From contig NC_091864.1 of the NCBI RefSeq assembly GCF_019399895.1, forward strand, positions 2,768,001-2,832,000: 64,000 bases of DNA, in the 5' to 3' direction. Below are positions 22,960-35,090 of the stretch, one piece after another. The stretch comes from Cardiocondyla obscurior (lineage: Eukaryota > Arthropoda > Insecta > Hymenoptera > Formicidae). Under the pieces are notes generated by a model. The model was given only the letters and a program-made list of their open reading frames with translations, did no database searches and was not told where the DNA came from. The translations under genes and the position numbers were made by a program. Position 1 is the stretch's first letter. Each line of letters starts with the position of its first letter.

Positions 22960-23602
22960 TTAAGCTTCTACTTTAGCTAAGATATCCGATTCACGGAATA
23001 AATGATATTCCTTATTATCTTCAAGTTCAACTTTTGTGCCACCATATTCAGGAAGAAGCACAATATCTCCAATCTTAACAGTTAAAGGCACATGTTCTCC
23101 TTGCTGAAAAAAAAAAAAAAATGTATGTATACACATTTAAAACAAAAATAATATGGTTATTAAGAATTAAATAGATATGTTTTACAAGATAGATATTTTT
23201 GTATATGTACATTGTTTCTAGCTCCAGGACCTGTGGCCACAACTGTGCCTTGCAGGACTTTAGCTTGTGCTTTCTCTGGCAGTACAATACCACCTTTCGT
23301 TTTGGTAATAGCTTCGGCCCTTTGCACAAGGACTCTATCAAAAAGAGGAATCAATCTCTTCACAGCATTGGCAGCGGCCTGAAAATACAAACTGAGTTAT
23401 TGACAGTTCGCAAAGACGATTCGTTCTTAAATCAATTTAACACAGTTCGTAGTTAAAACTTTGCGTCCATGCAAACTAATCGAAGAACAATTCCGCAACG
23501 ATGCATCCGCGTCGCGTGTACTTATTTCACGAGAAACTTGTCTCGGTTTCTTTCTCAATTCACGACGGAAACGTGTATATACATGTATGTGTATCTCACC
23601 AT
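22960..23602 (-). CDS. HSPE1: 10 kDa heat shock protein, mitochondrial (chaperonin 10)
   Basis: Three coding exons, 23600-23602, 23211-23378 and 22960-23103, give 104 residues, the normal size (human 102). The first exon contributes only the ATG, directly followed by the donor GTGAGA; exon 2 begins with GCC. Family motifs: RLIPLFDRVLVQRAE, the mobile loop KGGIVLPEKAQ that contacts Hsp60, KVLQGTVVATGPG, VKIGDIVLLPEYGGTKV and a terminal FRESDILAKVEA. It caps the Hsp60 ring in the mitochondrial matrix. It is head to head with Hsp60, with 1.25 kb between start codons, the arrangement conserved across animals and linked to joint heat-shock control. The N-terminus needs no cleaved presequence in this family. 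Confidence 0.95.
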
Positions 23603-24851
23603 AGTAGCGAGTCTCTCGTAGTCACAGTCAAAATGCGAAATCGCCGACGAACGCGAGCTCAAGGGCCTGGAGAACTCGTGCACGTTGTGTAACCTAAATC
23701 ACGACTGGACCGGCGAGAAGCGGCCGACGAGACGGCGCAACGTACGCATGCGTGACTCGCGTTGTTCGTTGCTTTCCATTTCCGTCGAGCTAAGCTATTG
23801 ATAACACCATAACTTTACAACGCGAAATAAAAAAGGAGATAAGATATATATAACTCAAAGCCAGGCTGTTTTCCACCGAACTCGTATGCTAACTCGAATA
23901 CGACTTCAAACGCTCGCACGAATTCATAATTTATGATCGGATATTCCATGATGCAACGCGCGGGAAAATGGCGAAACGATAATCCTGCTCATGATAACGG
24001 TGACCATTATCAAGATGTCTCCGATAAAGTCTGAAACATGTTACCACGTGCAAAACTGATTAGTCATTTTCGGTTAATCAGTTTTTTTTATTCACATGCT
24101 GGAACTCAACCTTAACCTAAGCTCAATCGATTGTTTTCAGGAATATCTGCGAGGAAAAATATTTGCATTTTACTGCCGCCGAAGGAAGAAAAAAAAGGGT
24201 AGAGATGATAACCGGCACTTGACCGATTGCATCACGCGGAAAGTCGTCGTATTTTCTAGAATACGTGCCGTGACTACGCGCGATGCGCAAACGCGCCCGA
24301 CTCTCGACGGCTGCGCATGTGTGAAAAATCTCCGTCCTCCCATCCCGCCCATGTGATAGCGCACATTCCTCCTTTCGTTTCTCCGTTCTTCACGCTCGTC
24401 TTCGATCGTCACGAGGCAACGTTCGATCACGCCACGCCGATCTTCAGCTCGATCAGCTTCTAACACGTCGATCGTCGTTCAGACATATCCCCAAAGATTC
24501 AAGGTAAGGTCGGCAACTTAGCTAACACGAATTCGCGGCCACGTGCTTCTCTTTGAGATTCGAGAAGTTTCACCGGCGGACGAGGTTTCGAAATCTCGTT
24601 TGCATGGGGTCCCCGCGAAGCGTCGACGAGATATCTCCTTCTTTGTCTCGCGAACGTTTTGCAGGAGAACGAATATGCGCTTGATTAAGCGATTTTCAGT
24701 CAAGTTCCGTGATAAATCTCGCCTATCAAAGGTTAACCTTTAATCGCCGCCGTGAAATCGAGGCCTGCTTTTTATTGCCGGTGCACTGAATTTTTAGTGT
24801 ATATATATTAAAAAAAATATATATATATTTATGCATGGTTTTTTATTATAG
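23603..24851. promoter_or_regulatory. Bidirectional Hsp10/Hsp60 promoter and Hsp60 5' UTR intron
   Basis: This spacer separates the two start codons. It is CpG-rich in the middle. Two heat-shock-element-like sequences are seen: TTCTAGAA at 24255-24262 (two units) and a perfect three-unit TTCnnGAAnnTTC at 24559-24571. The Hsp60 leader exon ends at 24503 (AAG|GTAAGG) and the acceptor lies at 24850-24851, immediately before the ATG, so the three-unit element falls inside Hsp60 intron 1. ORFs in this spacer (for example 24170-24466) are unsupported. Confidence 0.7.
24559..24571. promoter_or_regulatory. Three-unit heat-shock element (TTCnnGAAnnTTC)
   Basis: TTCGAGAAGTTTC has exact spacing of three alternating pentamer cores, the minimal site for an HSF trimer. 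It lies 56 nt inside the first intron of Hsp60, between the divergent Hsp10 and Hsp60 genes, and could serve either. Confidence 0.65.
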
Positions 24852-26879
24852 ATGCACAGACTCCCTACTATGTTGAGAGGAGTTGCTCTGCGTCAGTTGC
24901 AAGTGCGCTCTTATGCTAAAGATGTACGTTTTGGAGCAGAGGTTCGTGCTTTGATGTTGCAAGGTGTGGATATTTTGGCGGATGCGGTTGCTGTAACAAT
25001 GGGCCCTAAAGGACGTAACGTTATTTTGGAACAAAGCTGGGGAAGTCCAAAGATTACAAAGGATGGTGTGACAGTAGCAAAAGGCATTGAATTAAAAGAC
25101 AAATTTCAGAATATTGGAGCAAAGCTGGTACAAGATGTAGCTAACAATACCAATGAGGAAGCTGGAGATGGTACCACAACTGCAACTATATTAGCTAGAG
25201 CAATAGCCAAAGAAGGATTTGAGAAGATCAGCAAAGGTGCTAATCCTGTAGAAATCAGAAGAGGTAGGTTACCTAACAATTTGTATAATAAATAGTTTAT
25301 AGTAGAGTAAAACAATATTAATCTCTGACCTAAGCTGTGAAATAAATTGATGAATACAATTGATATAAATTACTCTATGCACTATTATTATGAAATATTA
25401 AACAATGTATGGTATTTTAGGTGTAATGCTAGCAGTAGACAAAGTCAAAGATGAACTGAAAACTTTGAGTAAACCTGTTACAACACCTGAAGAGATTGCT
25501 CAAGTGGCAACAATATCTGCTAATGGTGACAAAGCAGTTGGCAATTTGATTTCGGATGCCATGAAAAAGGTCGGAAAGGAAGGTGTAATTACTGTAAAAG
25601 ATGGCAAAACGCTCATTGATGAGCTGGAGGTCATAGAAGGGATGAAGTTTGACAGAGGCTACATTTCGCCATACTTTATCAACTCTAGTAAAGGTGCCAA
25701 GGTCGAGTTCCAAGATGCACTCGTTCTTTTTAGCGAGAAGAAGATCTCTTCTGTTCAATCAATTATACCTGCATTAGAATTGGCAAATTCACAACGCAAA
25801 CCTCTAGTTATAATCGCCGAGGACGTAGATGGTGAAGCTTTGTCGACTCTCGTTGTTAATCGCCTGAAAATTGGACTGCAGGTGGCTGCGGTTAAAGCTC
25901 CAGGATTTGGTGATAATAGGAAAGCTACTCTTCAAGATATGGCAATATCGACCGGTGGCATTGTATTCGGCGATGATGCTAATCTTATCAAATTGGAAGA
26001 TGTCCAGGTAAACATCTGCTTGATGGAACTTTGATTCACGGTAGAATCTGTTTATTTAACAAAATTAAATAATCGTAATATTATTTTTTTTATAAGCCAA
26101 GTGACTTGGGTCAAGTGGGAGAAGTTATCATCACTAAGGACGACACTCTTATTCTAAAAGGCAAAGGAAAGAAGTCTGATATCGATAGAAGAGCCGATCA
26201 GATCAGAGATCAAATCGAAAACACAACGTCTGATTATGAGAAAGAGAAACTACAGGAACGTTTGGCAAGATTAGCGTCTGGTGTTGCTGTTTTGAGAGTT
26301 GGTGGAAGCAGCGAAGTGGAAGTTAACGAGAAGAAAGACCGCGTGCACGACGCGCTTAACGCTACTCGCGCCGCCGTAGAGGAGGGAATTGTTCCCGGAG
26401 GTAAATTTTTATTTCCATCGTCAATTTTTTTTCGAGTAATCTATTATACATATTTAATGCAATGCTTTTTTTTTGCAGGTGGTACTGCATTGTTGAGATG
26501 TATACCGGCGTTACAACAGCTAAAAGCTACAAATAGTGATTTAGAAACTGGAATCAGCATTATAGCAAACGCTTTACGTATGCCGTGTTTGCAGATTGCG
26601 CAAAACGCAGGTGTTGATGCTAGTGTCGTAGTGGCTAAAGTAAGCGAGGGCAAACTCGGTTACGATGCCTTGAACGGCGAGTACGTTGATATGATTGAAA
26701 AAGGCATCATTGATCCCACAAAAGTTGTGCGCACGGCACTCACAGACGCTGCCGGCGTGGCGTCATTGTTAACGACAGCGGAAGCGGTAGTCACTGAAAT
26801 ACCTAAGGAGGAGCCACAGCCTCCGATGGGCGGTATGGGCGGTATGGGTGGAATGGGCGGCATGGGTGGTATGATGTAA
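24852..26879 (+). CDS. HSPD1: 60 kDa heat shock protein, mitochondrial (chaperonin 60)
   Basis: Four coding exons, 24852-25263, 25421-26007, 26097-26400 and 26479-26879, give 567 residues (human 573). Residues 1 to about 21 form a basic presequence ending RSYAKDVRFGAE, the usual mitochondrial cleavage context. The ATP-site motif GDGTTT is at 105-110. Strong family blocks follow: EGMKFDRGYISPYF, KPLVIIAEDVDGEALSTLV, KAPGFGDNRK, NEKKDRVHDALNATRAAVEEG and IDPTKVVRTAL. The protein ends in the GGM repeat tail typical of mitochondrial and bacterial GroEL. It folds matrix proteins together with Hsp10, encoded head to head. The ATG directly abuts the intron-1 acceptor. A likely poly(A) signal AATAAA is at 27249-27254. 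Confidence 0.97.
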
Positions 26880-28391
26880 AGAGAGAAATATAAAGACTGA
26901 GAAAAAAGCCGTTCGTGTGTTGCGATCTTCATAATGAAATGTGATTATGCTGCGCGACATTGTTCAAATAGTTCCAAACGTTGATTCCGTTTGAATGAAA
27001 TAGAAGAGATATCGGTGTGGTCTTGTATAATTTGTACTATGAAGCATTACAGGCGATAAAATACTACTTCTAGAATGTGAAACCAATATTACAAAACGCT
27101 GATTTTGTTTTATTTTACAGGTCTCTAACATTGCTACAGAATTCGTATAATCGCTAGTTTTATTTTGCGCAAACGCATGCAGTGCATACAGAAAAAAGTT
27201 TCAAATACAAATATATATTAAAATAAAAAAAAACCAATTAAAATGTGAAATAAACTTGTTGCTATGTTTATACAGAATGTAGAATTACAGTGAATTATGA
27301 ATTCACTTAATTACACAACAATCTTTAAACCAGTTTATTCTGTTATTCCGTTATATTCCCGATATTCCGATTAATTGTTTCACGTGAAAATATAAAAATG
27401 AGCAGTTTGTTTAATATTTTATAGTTTTATAGGTGCAGTATTCATTAAAGGCGCAAATGTAAAAATTAATGTGAGTATTAATTGTGAAAGTTAATTATCT
27501 AGACTTTTTTATATTTGTTAAATTTATTTTTCGTCAGTGTGAATAAATGTATGTTTAAATTACAATATATTTCCCCATGCAGCACTTAACATTACAAGTT
27601 ATTATGACAAATGAATAAATAATTTCGAAGAGAAATTGATAAATACATATTAAAGTTACAATAGATATCTTAAACATTTTTCTTTTTTTTTTTTTAAACA
27701 ATCGTTGAAATTTAATAATATAAATATGCTAAACAATTTTTCAATAGCAAGATTGATTATTCTATAATATAACAATTTTTTGCCGACATTTTATTTGAGG
27801 TCTATTTTATTGCGATTATCTTAGATATATATTGACTTTAATATTTGTTAAAAATGCTCAGAAAATGTTTAATTTTTTGTTTTTTTTGAAAGTATAAATT
27901 TTTAAGAAAATATAGGATTAATCCAATCATATAAACGCAATTATTCGAGCAGATAAATATAACAAAAATTGTACTTTATATTGACGACTTATATATTGAG
28001 TCTGGTTTTAATTTTTTATATAAATTATAATGTTAAATACATAAAATGGGTTTTGATTTTAAATAAAAATGTTTAATTAAGGAAAATATCCCGTTAATCT
28101 TTCTTTCCGGGGAATTAAAATTAAATATTTAACATGTGCCCATATATATGTATTTAGTACATATGATGAAAATATTTTTACTTTTGAATCACTCTATTTC
28201 AATTAGCGATGAAACAAAAAAATGTGGTTATGAAATAAAAAATAATATGAAACAAAAAAATTATCTTTTTGCATAATTATATGGTTGGAAAAGAAATATT
28301 CGATTTTATATTCAAAATACAAAGAGAAATCCGCTTTAAAAAATATATTAAAGCCTAGATACATTTATATTAAAGAGCATTATATGTTAGT
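26880..28391. other. Convergent 3' UTR region of Hsp60 (+) and DDX19-like gene (-)
   Basis: Very AT-rich DNA with several T runs. The Hsp60 poly(A) signal candidate is at 27249-27254. For the minus-strand helicase only the AATATA-type variant near 28364 was noticed. No gene is seen. Confidence 0.5.
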
Positions 28392-30664
28392 CTATGCTCC
28401 AATTTTTTCAATCTCATCTGTATCCTCTGCATCAAGATATTGAATTTTTTTGCCAAAATGTCTTTCTATGTCTTTACACAATTGCATTGCCTTAGGCGAG
28501 TCAATTAAATTAATTGCGATCCCTGATTTGCCAAAACGCCCTGTTCTTCCGATTCTGTGCAAGTAAGTCTCGCAATCGGCTTGTTGCTTTTGATCCATCG
28601 GTAAATCAAAGTTGACTACTATTGTTACCTGTTCTACATCAATGCCTGCAAAAAGTATATAACACATGTTATTAATATTCATGTCAAACAATACGACATT
28701 TTACTGTCTCGCTTCTAACACCGCGTATATCGGTGTATATTAAATTTCTTTGTATTTACCTCTAGCTAAGACATTTGTAGTGACAAGAACTTTCTCGAGT
28801 CCTCCTCTAAATCGATCAAGCACATTAATCCTTTGCTCCACTGATAAATCACCAGACAATATCGCAACTGCATGCCCGTCTTTTGTCATTTTTTCTGCCA
28901 ACCAACTGGCCGTTCTTTTTGTCTATAAAGTAATATATTTCGTTATAAATAAGTTATTAAAATTTAATAAGTATTTAATATATAAATAATCTTACATGAC
29001 AAAAAATAATTGCTTGCCCAATAGTAATTACACCGTAGATATTTGTAATAGCCGTATATTTGTCTTCTATATTTTTGCATCTAATATAGTACTGTTTAAT
29101 ATTATCTAAACTCTCTTCCTCCTTTAATAGTCGTATTATTAGCGGATTACTGACTATAATCTCTGCAAAGTTCATCACTTCTGGCTCATATGTTGCAGAA
29201 AAGAACATCATTTGACACGAGTCATGTTTCAGTGATCTATATATAAAATAAATAATGAGAATAAATGTTTGTAAAATATAGATTTAGCCATACAAATATT
29301 AAATATCTTACTTATGAATACGAATACACTGATCTTGATGGCCTTGTGTAGCAATCATAACATCAGCTTCGTCTAATACAAAAACTGATATTTTTTTTAG
29401 ATCAAAGAATTTGAACTTCTGTCCCCAATCTAGTACTTTGCCTGGCGTTCCTATGATAATATGCTCGGTGACTGTTGATCCACGACTTACTGAAACAACG
29501 AAAATAATATTAAAAGTTTGCATAAATGGCAGAAAATTGTATAAGAAAATGTATTACATTCTTCTCCTCTCACAGCATATTTTATTCTTATTTCATCACA
29601 AAAACGAGACATCTTTGCTGCTACTTCGCCAGTTTGGATTGCTAACTCATAAGTTGGTGACAAACAAAGCACCTGTGGGTAATTTTTTGTTGGATCTACT
29701 CGGCTTAACATGGCGAGTACAAACGCGGCTGTTTTACCAGTTCCAGATTGGGATTGTGCAATCATGTTTTGTGGTCTAAAATTCACAATTTTCATTTAAA
29801 TTAAAAAAAAAATTGAAAGTATCCAAAATAATTTTTTTTACAAATGCTTACGGATCGGCAAGTAAAGTAGGCAAAGCAGTTTCTTGAATTCTTGAAGGTG
29901 CATTAAATCCCATAGCATAAACGCCTTTTAACAAAGCAGGTTTGCTATAAAAAACAAATTTAATTTATATATTTATATATGTCACTGTATTGAATTATGA
30001 TGTAATAGCAAATGAGTCTAAATAAAACTTGTAATTAAAAGTTATTATATAAATGGTTATTTACAGATGAAGTGCATCAAATGTTTTGATGCTATGTAAT
30101 GGAGAACTTGGATCCCGTCTTTGAATCTCTATATCTGTTGTTGTCTCTACTAATCCTTTTCTAATAATTTTTTGCAAAAGTGACTTTTCTGCCGGCGAAA
30201 TCTGTTCGTCTGATGTATCATCCTCATTTTTGGAATTGGAGTCTCCATCTTTCACAGATAACCCAGAGAAGGATGTTGTATTTGGTTTATCCAAGTTTAA
30301 ATTCGTCACCTGTGTATTGTACATCAAAAAACTTTTTACACAAAGTCATCATGAGTAAACGAATATTCCGTTTTTTCTTTTACATATAACAAAGGTATCA
30401 TGTTTTTATAAATAAGATAAGCTGTACAAGAATATTTATAGTCACAAAAAGATAATAAAAATAACATATACGATACAACAACTCATAATATCAAAGGCAG
30501 TTGCACAAATCGGTTAAGTAATAAATCTATACGCAAAGTAAAAGTCACGAGTATAAAATGTACCACATTGACGAAACGTATTCGAGACAATCCCGCTTTA
30601 CCTTTGATGCTAATTTGTCCTGTTCATCGGCGTATTGTCCCCAGTCGACTTTAGTCGAAGCCAT
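28392..30664 (-). CDS. DDX19: DEAD-box RNA helicase DDX19/Dbp5
   Basis: Eight coding exons, 30602-30664, 30065-30309, 29852-29944, 29558-29775, 29312-29489, 28996-29236, 28760-28922 and 28392-28645, give 484 residues (human DDX19B 479). Motifs in order: Q-motif region GFNAPSRIQ, Walker A AQSQSGTGKT (140-149), PTYELAIQ, GTPGKVLDW, DEAD (246-249) followed by the Dbp5 signature VMIATQGHQDQ, SAT (279-281), TTNVLARGIDVE and HRIGRTGR (430-437). Dbp5 acts at the cytoplasmic face of the nuclear pore, removing export proteins from mRNA with Gle1 and inositol hexaphosphate, and has a role in translation termination. The N-terminal MASTKVDWGQYADEQDKLA is family-like. An acceptor (exon start 30684) shortly before the ATG indicates a 5' UTR intron. 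Confidence 0.96.
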
Positions 30665-31180
30665 ATTAACCGGTTAATCAACAGCTGCAAAGAAAACACT
30701 GCTGATAGTAATTATCGGGATATAAATCTTCAAAATATAATTTGTTCGAATGCACCACAGTAAAAAACATACATCTGCTCGATTGTCTGAAGTTGATTCG
30801 GGTTATCTCGTAAAGATGCAGAACACCAACGAAGACAACGAACACTTCTCGTTCTGTTGACGACCAGTGCTGCCAGCGTAACAATCATTCCCTAACGTGA
30901 GCTTGTAGAAAATAACTACGGCTAGGCATTCACCCTGAGCGCGACATCCAATCGGTATTCTGCAAGTTTTTTAGTCTACAGCCAACCAACGCGCCCAATG
31001 AGTCTAACGGTGCCGCACACAAACGCAGTCAGTACGTAGCGAATTCAATTAAACAAAAGAAGGTAATAAACTCAAATATTAACCTTAATTATCTAATTTT
31101 CTAATTCAACATTACGTTAATTATATACAGAAAAGTGTCGACTTGAAAACTTTATTAATGTATTTAACAAACTGCGTGAT
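30665..31180. promoter_or_regulatory. DDX19-like promoter region and NHA 3' end
   Basis: It holds the DDX19 5' leader with its splice acceptor, and two CCAAT boxes at 30948-30952 and 30995-30999 upstream of that minus-strand gene. At the right, TTTATT at 31151-31156 is AATAAA on the minus strand, only about 25 nt past the antiporter's stop codon, predicting a very short 3' UTR. Confidence 0.45.
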
Positions 31181-34100
31181 CTACAATTGCTGTTGAATCG
31201 ATTTTGTTGGTGACATGATTACAGTATCGCGAGTTGATTTCTTTATTTTTTTCCGTTTTCGAACAGGTTGTAAGGCGACAATACGCATATAGCTCAATTC
31301 TCGCTTCCTTTGATGCTCTTCGATGCTGATTTTGCGCAAAAGGTAAGGACCGCTGGTCATTATGCCGAATGCTCCAAGTGGCGCCAGAAATACTATAGCG
31401 ATTACGGATATCCTTATCACTTCAAGGGCTAATTCTATTCTCGTAGGATCGTTTTCTCTCGTAGCATGTTCAAATGCTATCGGTGCTATCGCTGCCTAAT
31501 TTTAAAAATACAGATAATATTTATTAAATCGTTAATTTTATTAATTATCAATTTGTAATAAGTAGAAGAAAAAAAAATTCTTGCAATAAGAAAACGCTTC
31601 TTTTACCTGTAAAGTTCCTTTCGGCACCCAAGCTACAGCCACGAAAAATCGTTCCTTCCATGTGAAAGGCATTCGACATGTTGTTAAAAAGGCAGCAATA
31701 CTTCGCACCTAAATTTATAAAATTGTTGCAAAATTTGCAGAGGATTATTAGAAATAAATTTATTAAAATAAATAATATAGTAGAAAATTGTTAGTCTTAG
31801 TACAACATGACTTACAGAAATTCCTATAATTATACAAGCGAGATAGAGTCCAAACCGGGATACAGCCCAATCTCTAAAATCGATATCAGCACCAATTACA
31901 CCTCCCAAAATTGGCTGCACAAAGTGCCATAAGAAATAAAATGCCTTATGAAAAGGTGTTGTCTACAACATAAAGAGAACAATTAAAATTAATTTTCTTT
32001 TTTTTTTTTTCAGGAAACAGCTGCAAATTTTATTAAAAAAATGGATCAAAACCAGCAGAGTATTTTAATATATTAATAATAAAAATAAAATTTCAAGAAA
32101 TCTACTCTGAGAAATAAATAATTTATGATGCATCTGGTGTTACATACATCATATGAAGTTGATAGGATTCGCCATCCGTGAACGGCTACAAATGATAGTA
32201 TAATAGTAGCTAAGTGTCCTCCACCTGTGACTGCCAGGTTTGATGCTGCTACAGTGCACATTAGAGATGCAAGGGCTAACCCAGCTATGCGATACCATGT
32301 TGCATATTTCTGAGACATACCAGAGAAGTTAAATTTTTTAACAGAGGTAAGTAAATTATGTAACATGAGAATATTGGATTAAACATCGAATTAAATGAAA
32401 GAACCAAGTTTTTTATTCTCGTGAGCTTATCACATAATGTTTTAATAAAACATCATCAAGAAAATGCTAATAAGTTCAGTGTTGTCGGTTCAGGTTACAT
32501 GAACGCGGTACGTGACCTGAGTTTCGTGAGCACTTGGACGCGAGGAAATGAATAAAGTCCTTACGTGATTGCGATGAGGGAAAAAGACCAAAGCAAAGCC
32601 CAAGATAATTCCTACTGAAAGTCCCAAGAGGAAATCTCGAATCCCACCGGGGATGTAGGACCACCATTCTGTTCTCCCATCATCTAGAAAAGTGTATGAT
32701 AGGTAAGGCTCGCTTTATGGAAACTTTTTTTAGATTTAGGTTTTTATTAATATGAAAAAAAAATACATATAACATTTTATGAAAGTCTAGATGATAAGAA
32801 ATAACTTTGTTTATAAAATATTTTGACGTAATAGTTGATCAGATTGAATAGTTTCAGCAAGACGATAGTCATTACGCAAAATCGAAGAGACCGAATTAAC
32901 GGCGTTGAGTAAAACGTAGTCGCTGATCTCGTCAATCGTTAATATTTATATTAATTGTACGAAGATGATAAAGATTTACTTTATTTATATTCTATAACTT
33001 GTCTAAAGAAAGTATTAATTAGATATGATTTCTTGAAAATGTATAGTTCTCAATTGTAACGGTTCGTTTTTTTTCCTCATAGAATTACGATTTAAATATA
33101 AGCGTGAATTAATGTGAAAATGCTATTTTATATTTATTTTTATTGAATTCTTATTGATGCACTTTGTTTCTTTCATCGACAGTTTGAAACACTTGAAGGG
33201 AGAATGGAGAACGGTACGACAAAGGTAGAGAACTGTATGACAAAGATAGAAAACTACGAAATCGTTATAACTTTCTTACGATTTCTGTATACCGTTGCTA
33301 AAGACAAAGGAGAGGCAGATGGAAAATAAAGATAAGATGTGAACATCATCTATAGACGCTGCAGTACATAACATGCTGGTGAGCCCTTTGTCTTCTCCAT
33401 ATCCTTGTTCGGACAAGGTTAGTAAGCAGTTGACCGTCACTACAGGAGACATGCATGCCACAATCGTCCTTGAAATAAATTTATTACTGCTTATAACATT
33501 TATACATATATTTTCACGATAATAAAATTATTTTAATTCTTATTCCTTATCAAAAAATATACCAAATAAAATGTTTAAAATTGAAAATTATCGTAAAGAA
33601 TTTAACAAATATTTGTATACGTTTAAAATTTAATTTTTTATTGAATTTTTATTTATTTGTGAATACTTTTGTAGGTTTAATCTTATCAGACGTAGTGCCG
33701 TATTACCCCGTCATGAAGGACCAATTCCATGGAAATTCGAGAAGATATTTGCACAAGACGGTGACCGTCAACGTCTCGATGGTGCATGGGATGAGGGCCA
33801 GAATTATTATAAATATTGGGTGTGCCCTCAGTGCAGTTGTCGTCAGCTGTAGGCCAGTACGTATCATGATGAAAGTCAGACAGAAGGTTCTTATCTTGGA
33901 AATTATACCAGGTCCAAGCATATCGTGTATGTTGTAGATGTCGGTATTACGCAATATTATACCAGCGAGAAGCATGCCAAAGATAGGTGGAAGGTGCAAT
34001 AATGGAATACGGGCCAAGGTCCAGCCAAGTGTATAAGAAAGAACAATGAGGACGAACAGGCCGAATAAGCCGCCGCCTGGTAGTACAGTGTCACCAAACA

Positions 34101-34627
34101 GGAAATATAAAACAGCCCAAGTCAGCAGGGTCAAGCCGCATATGGTTGCTAGCCAGAAAAGATCTGCCCATGTCAGCTCGACCTCAAAGCACGTGGAAAT
34201 CACATTGGTTACAAGAATCTCTCGCAATACTGGATTGCAAAAAGTCGCACGATGGCAGCAGGTATTATCATCGTATTCTTCATCGTTGTTTCTTCCATTT
34301 GTTATCTCTATCGATCTAGAATGCGTAATTTTGTTTCACTTAATAATTATAAGAAAAATTATTAATGATATGACATAAATAATTATATGTATAATTAATA
34401 TTAATGTAATATGGTATTAATGCGCTTTGTGATTGCTTAGCTAAATAGCAATATTAATTTTACTTTGACCGTCGCTGTTAGGATTAATTATATTTGAGGT
34501 ACAATAATATTAGCGTATTCAAATATCACTCGCGCATCGATTACTTCTCTCGTATCTGTTTATTATTCGACGCTCGTGCATCTGTAGAAGTAGACGCGGT
34601 TGGTTCATCTTCAGGAATAGGTTGCAT
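31181..34627 (-). CDS. SLC9B2: Sodium/proton antiporter of the NHA (SLC9B) family
   Basis: Eight coding exons, 34545-34627, 33707-34315, 33293-33468, 32565-32683, 32148-32309, 31816-31962, 31607-31708 and 31181-31495, give 570 residues. A polar N-tail precedes about 12-13 hydrophobic segments. Family features: LPPIFGMLLAGIILRN, TGLQLTTTALRAHP, and the ion-binding aspartate pair in TAASIDDV (Asp271-Asp272, matching Asp278-Asp279 of human NHA2). Further on come VTGGGHLATII, QPILGGVIGADIDF and WVPKGTLQAAIAPIAF. The C-tail is basic. These proteins exchange Na+ or Li+ for H+ in plasma or organelle membranes and are important in insect epithelia. The ATG at 34627 is the first in its exon, but the frame stays open to the exon's acceptor, so a further coding exon upstream cannot be excluded. 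The choice of 9B2 over 9B1 is by family only. Confidence 0.88.
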
Positions 34628-35071
34628 ACGATGCAATAGCGTTCGCTTTATCTGCAAATAGTTATACCAATACGATTCGTGTGCATATGAAACTGTTCTT
34701 GAGATTGAATCCCCTTATTGGTTTCTATTACACGCCCTAATGTATCTGTGAATCTAACGGAGTGCTGCAACGAAGTGTTCGCTTTTGAAAACGCATGACA
34801 TACGTATCTCGATCTATTTTAACCAATCGAAATTGGTTCGCATTGCGACCAGAGGCATATTCACTCTTAAATTATAAGTGTTGCTATCTACGTTTAAGTT
34901 AAAAATGTAGTAAGATAAAACCAAGTACGTATACTATAGTTTTATTTTACTTTATTTCGCGCGCCGAAATATAGACGGTCTTTGCGATTTCCCCTCGTCT
35001 CCCCTCGCCTCACCGCGCCTACCGCTTCTTACTGCGCCGGTTCGGGGAGATGGAGGGAAACTCGAGCGCGC
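34628..35071 (-). promoter_or_regulatory. 5' region of the NHA gene with CCAAT palindrome
   Basis: The first listed coding exon is preceded by an acceptor (CTATTTGCAG), so leader sequence lies in this region or beyond. AACCAAT (34821-34827) and ATTGGTT (34832-34838) form a perfect inverted repeat of two CCAAT boxes with a 4-bp spacer, and another ATTGGT lies near 34720. No TATA box in a sensible place was noted. Confidence 0.4.
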
Positions 35072-35090
35072 CGACCAATCACAGCGCTCC
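35072..35090. promoter_or_regulatory. CCAAT motif shared with the 14.5-kb locus
   Basis: CGACCAATCACAGCGCTCC is identical to the reverse complement of 14482-14500. The match continues with few differences for about 38 bp (CGCCTGAT follows in both). Here it lies between the minus-strand antiporter and the + strand leader exons at 36 kb, so it may belong to a divergent promoter. Confidence 0.6.
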
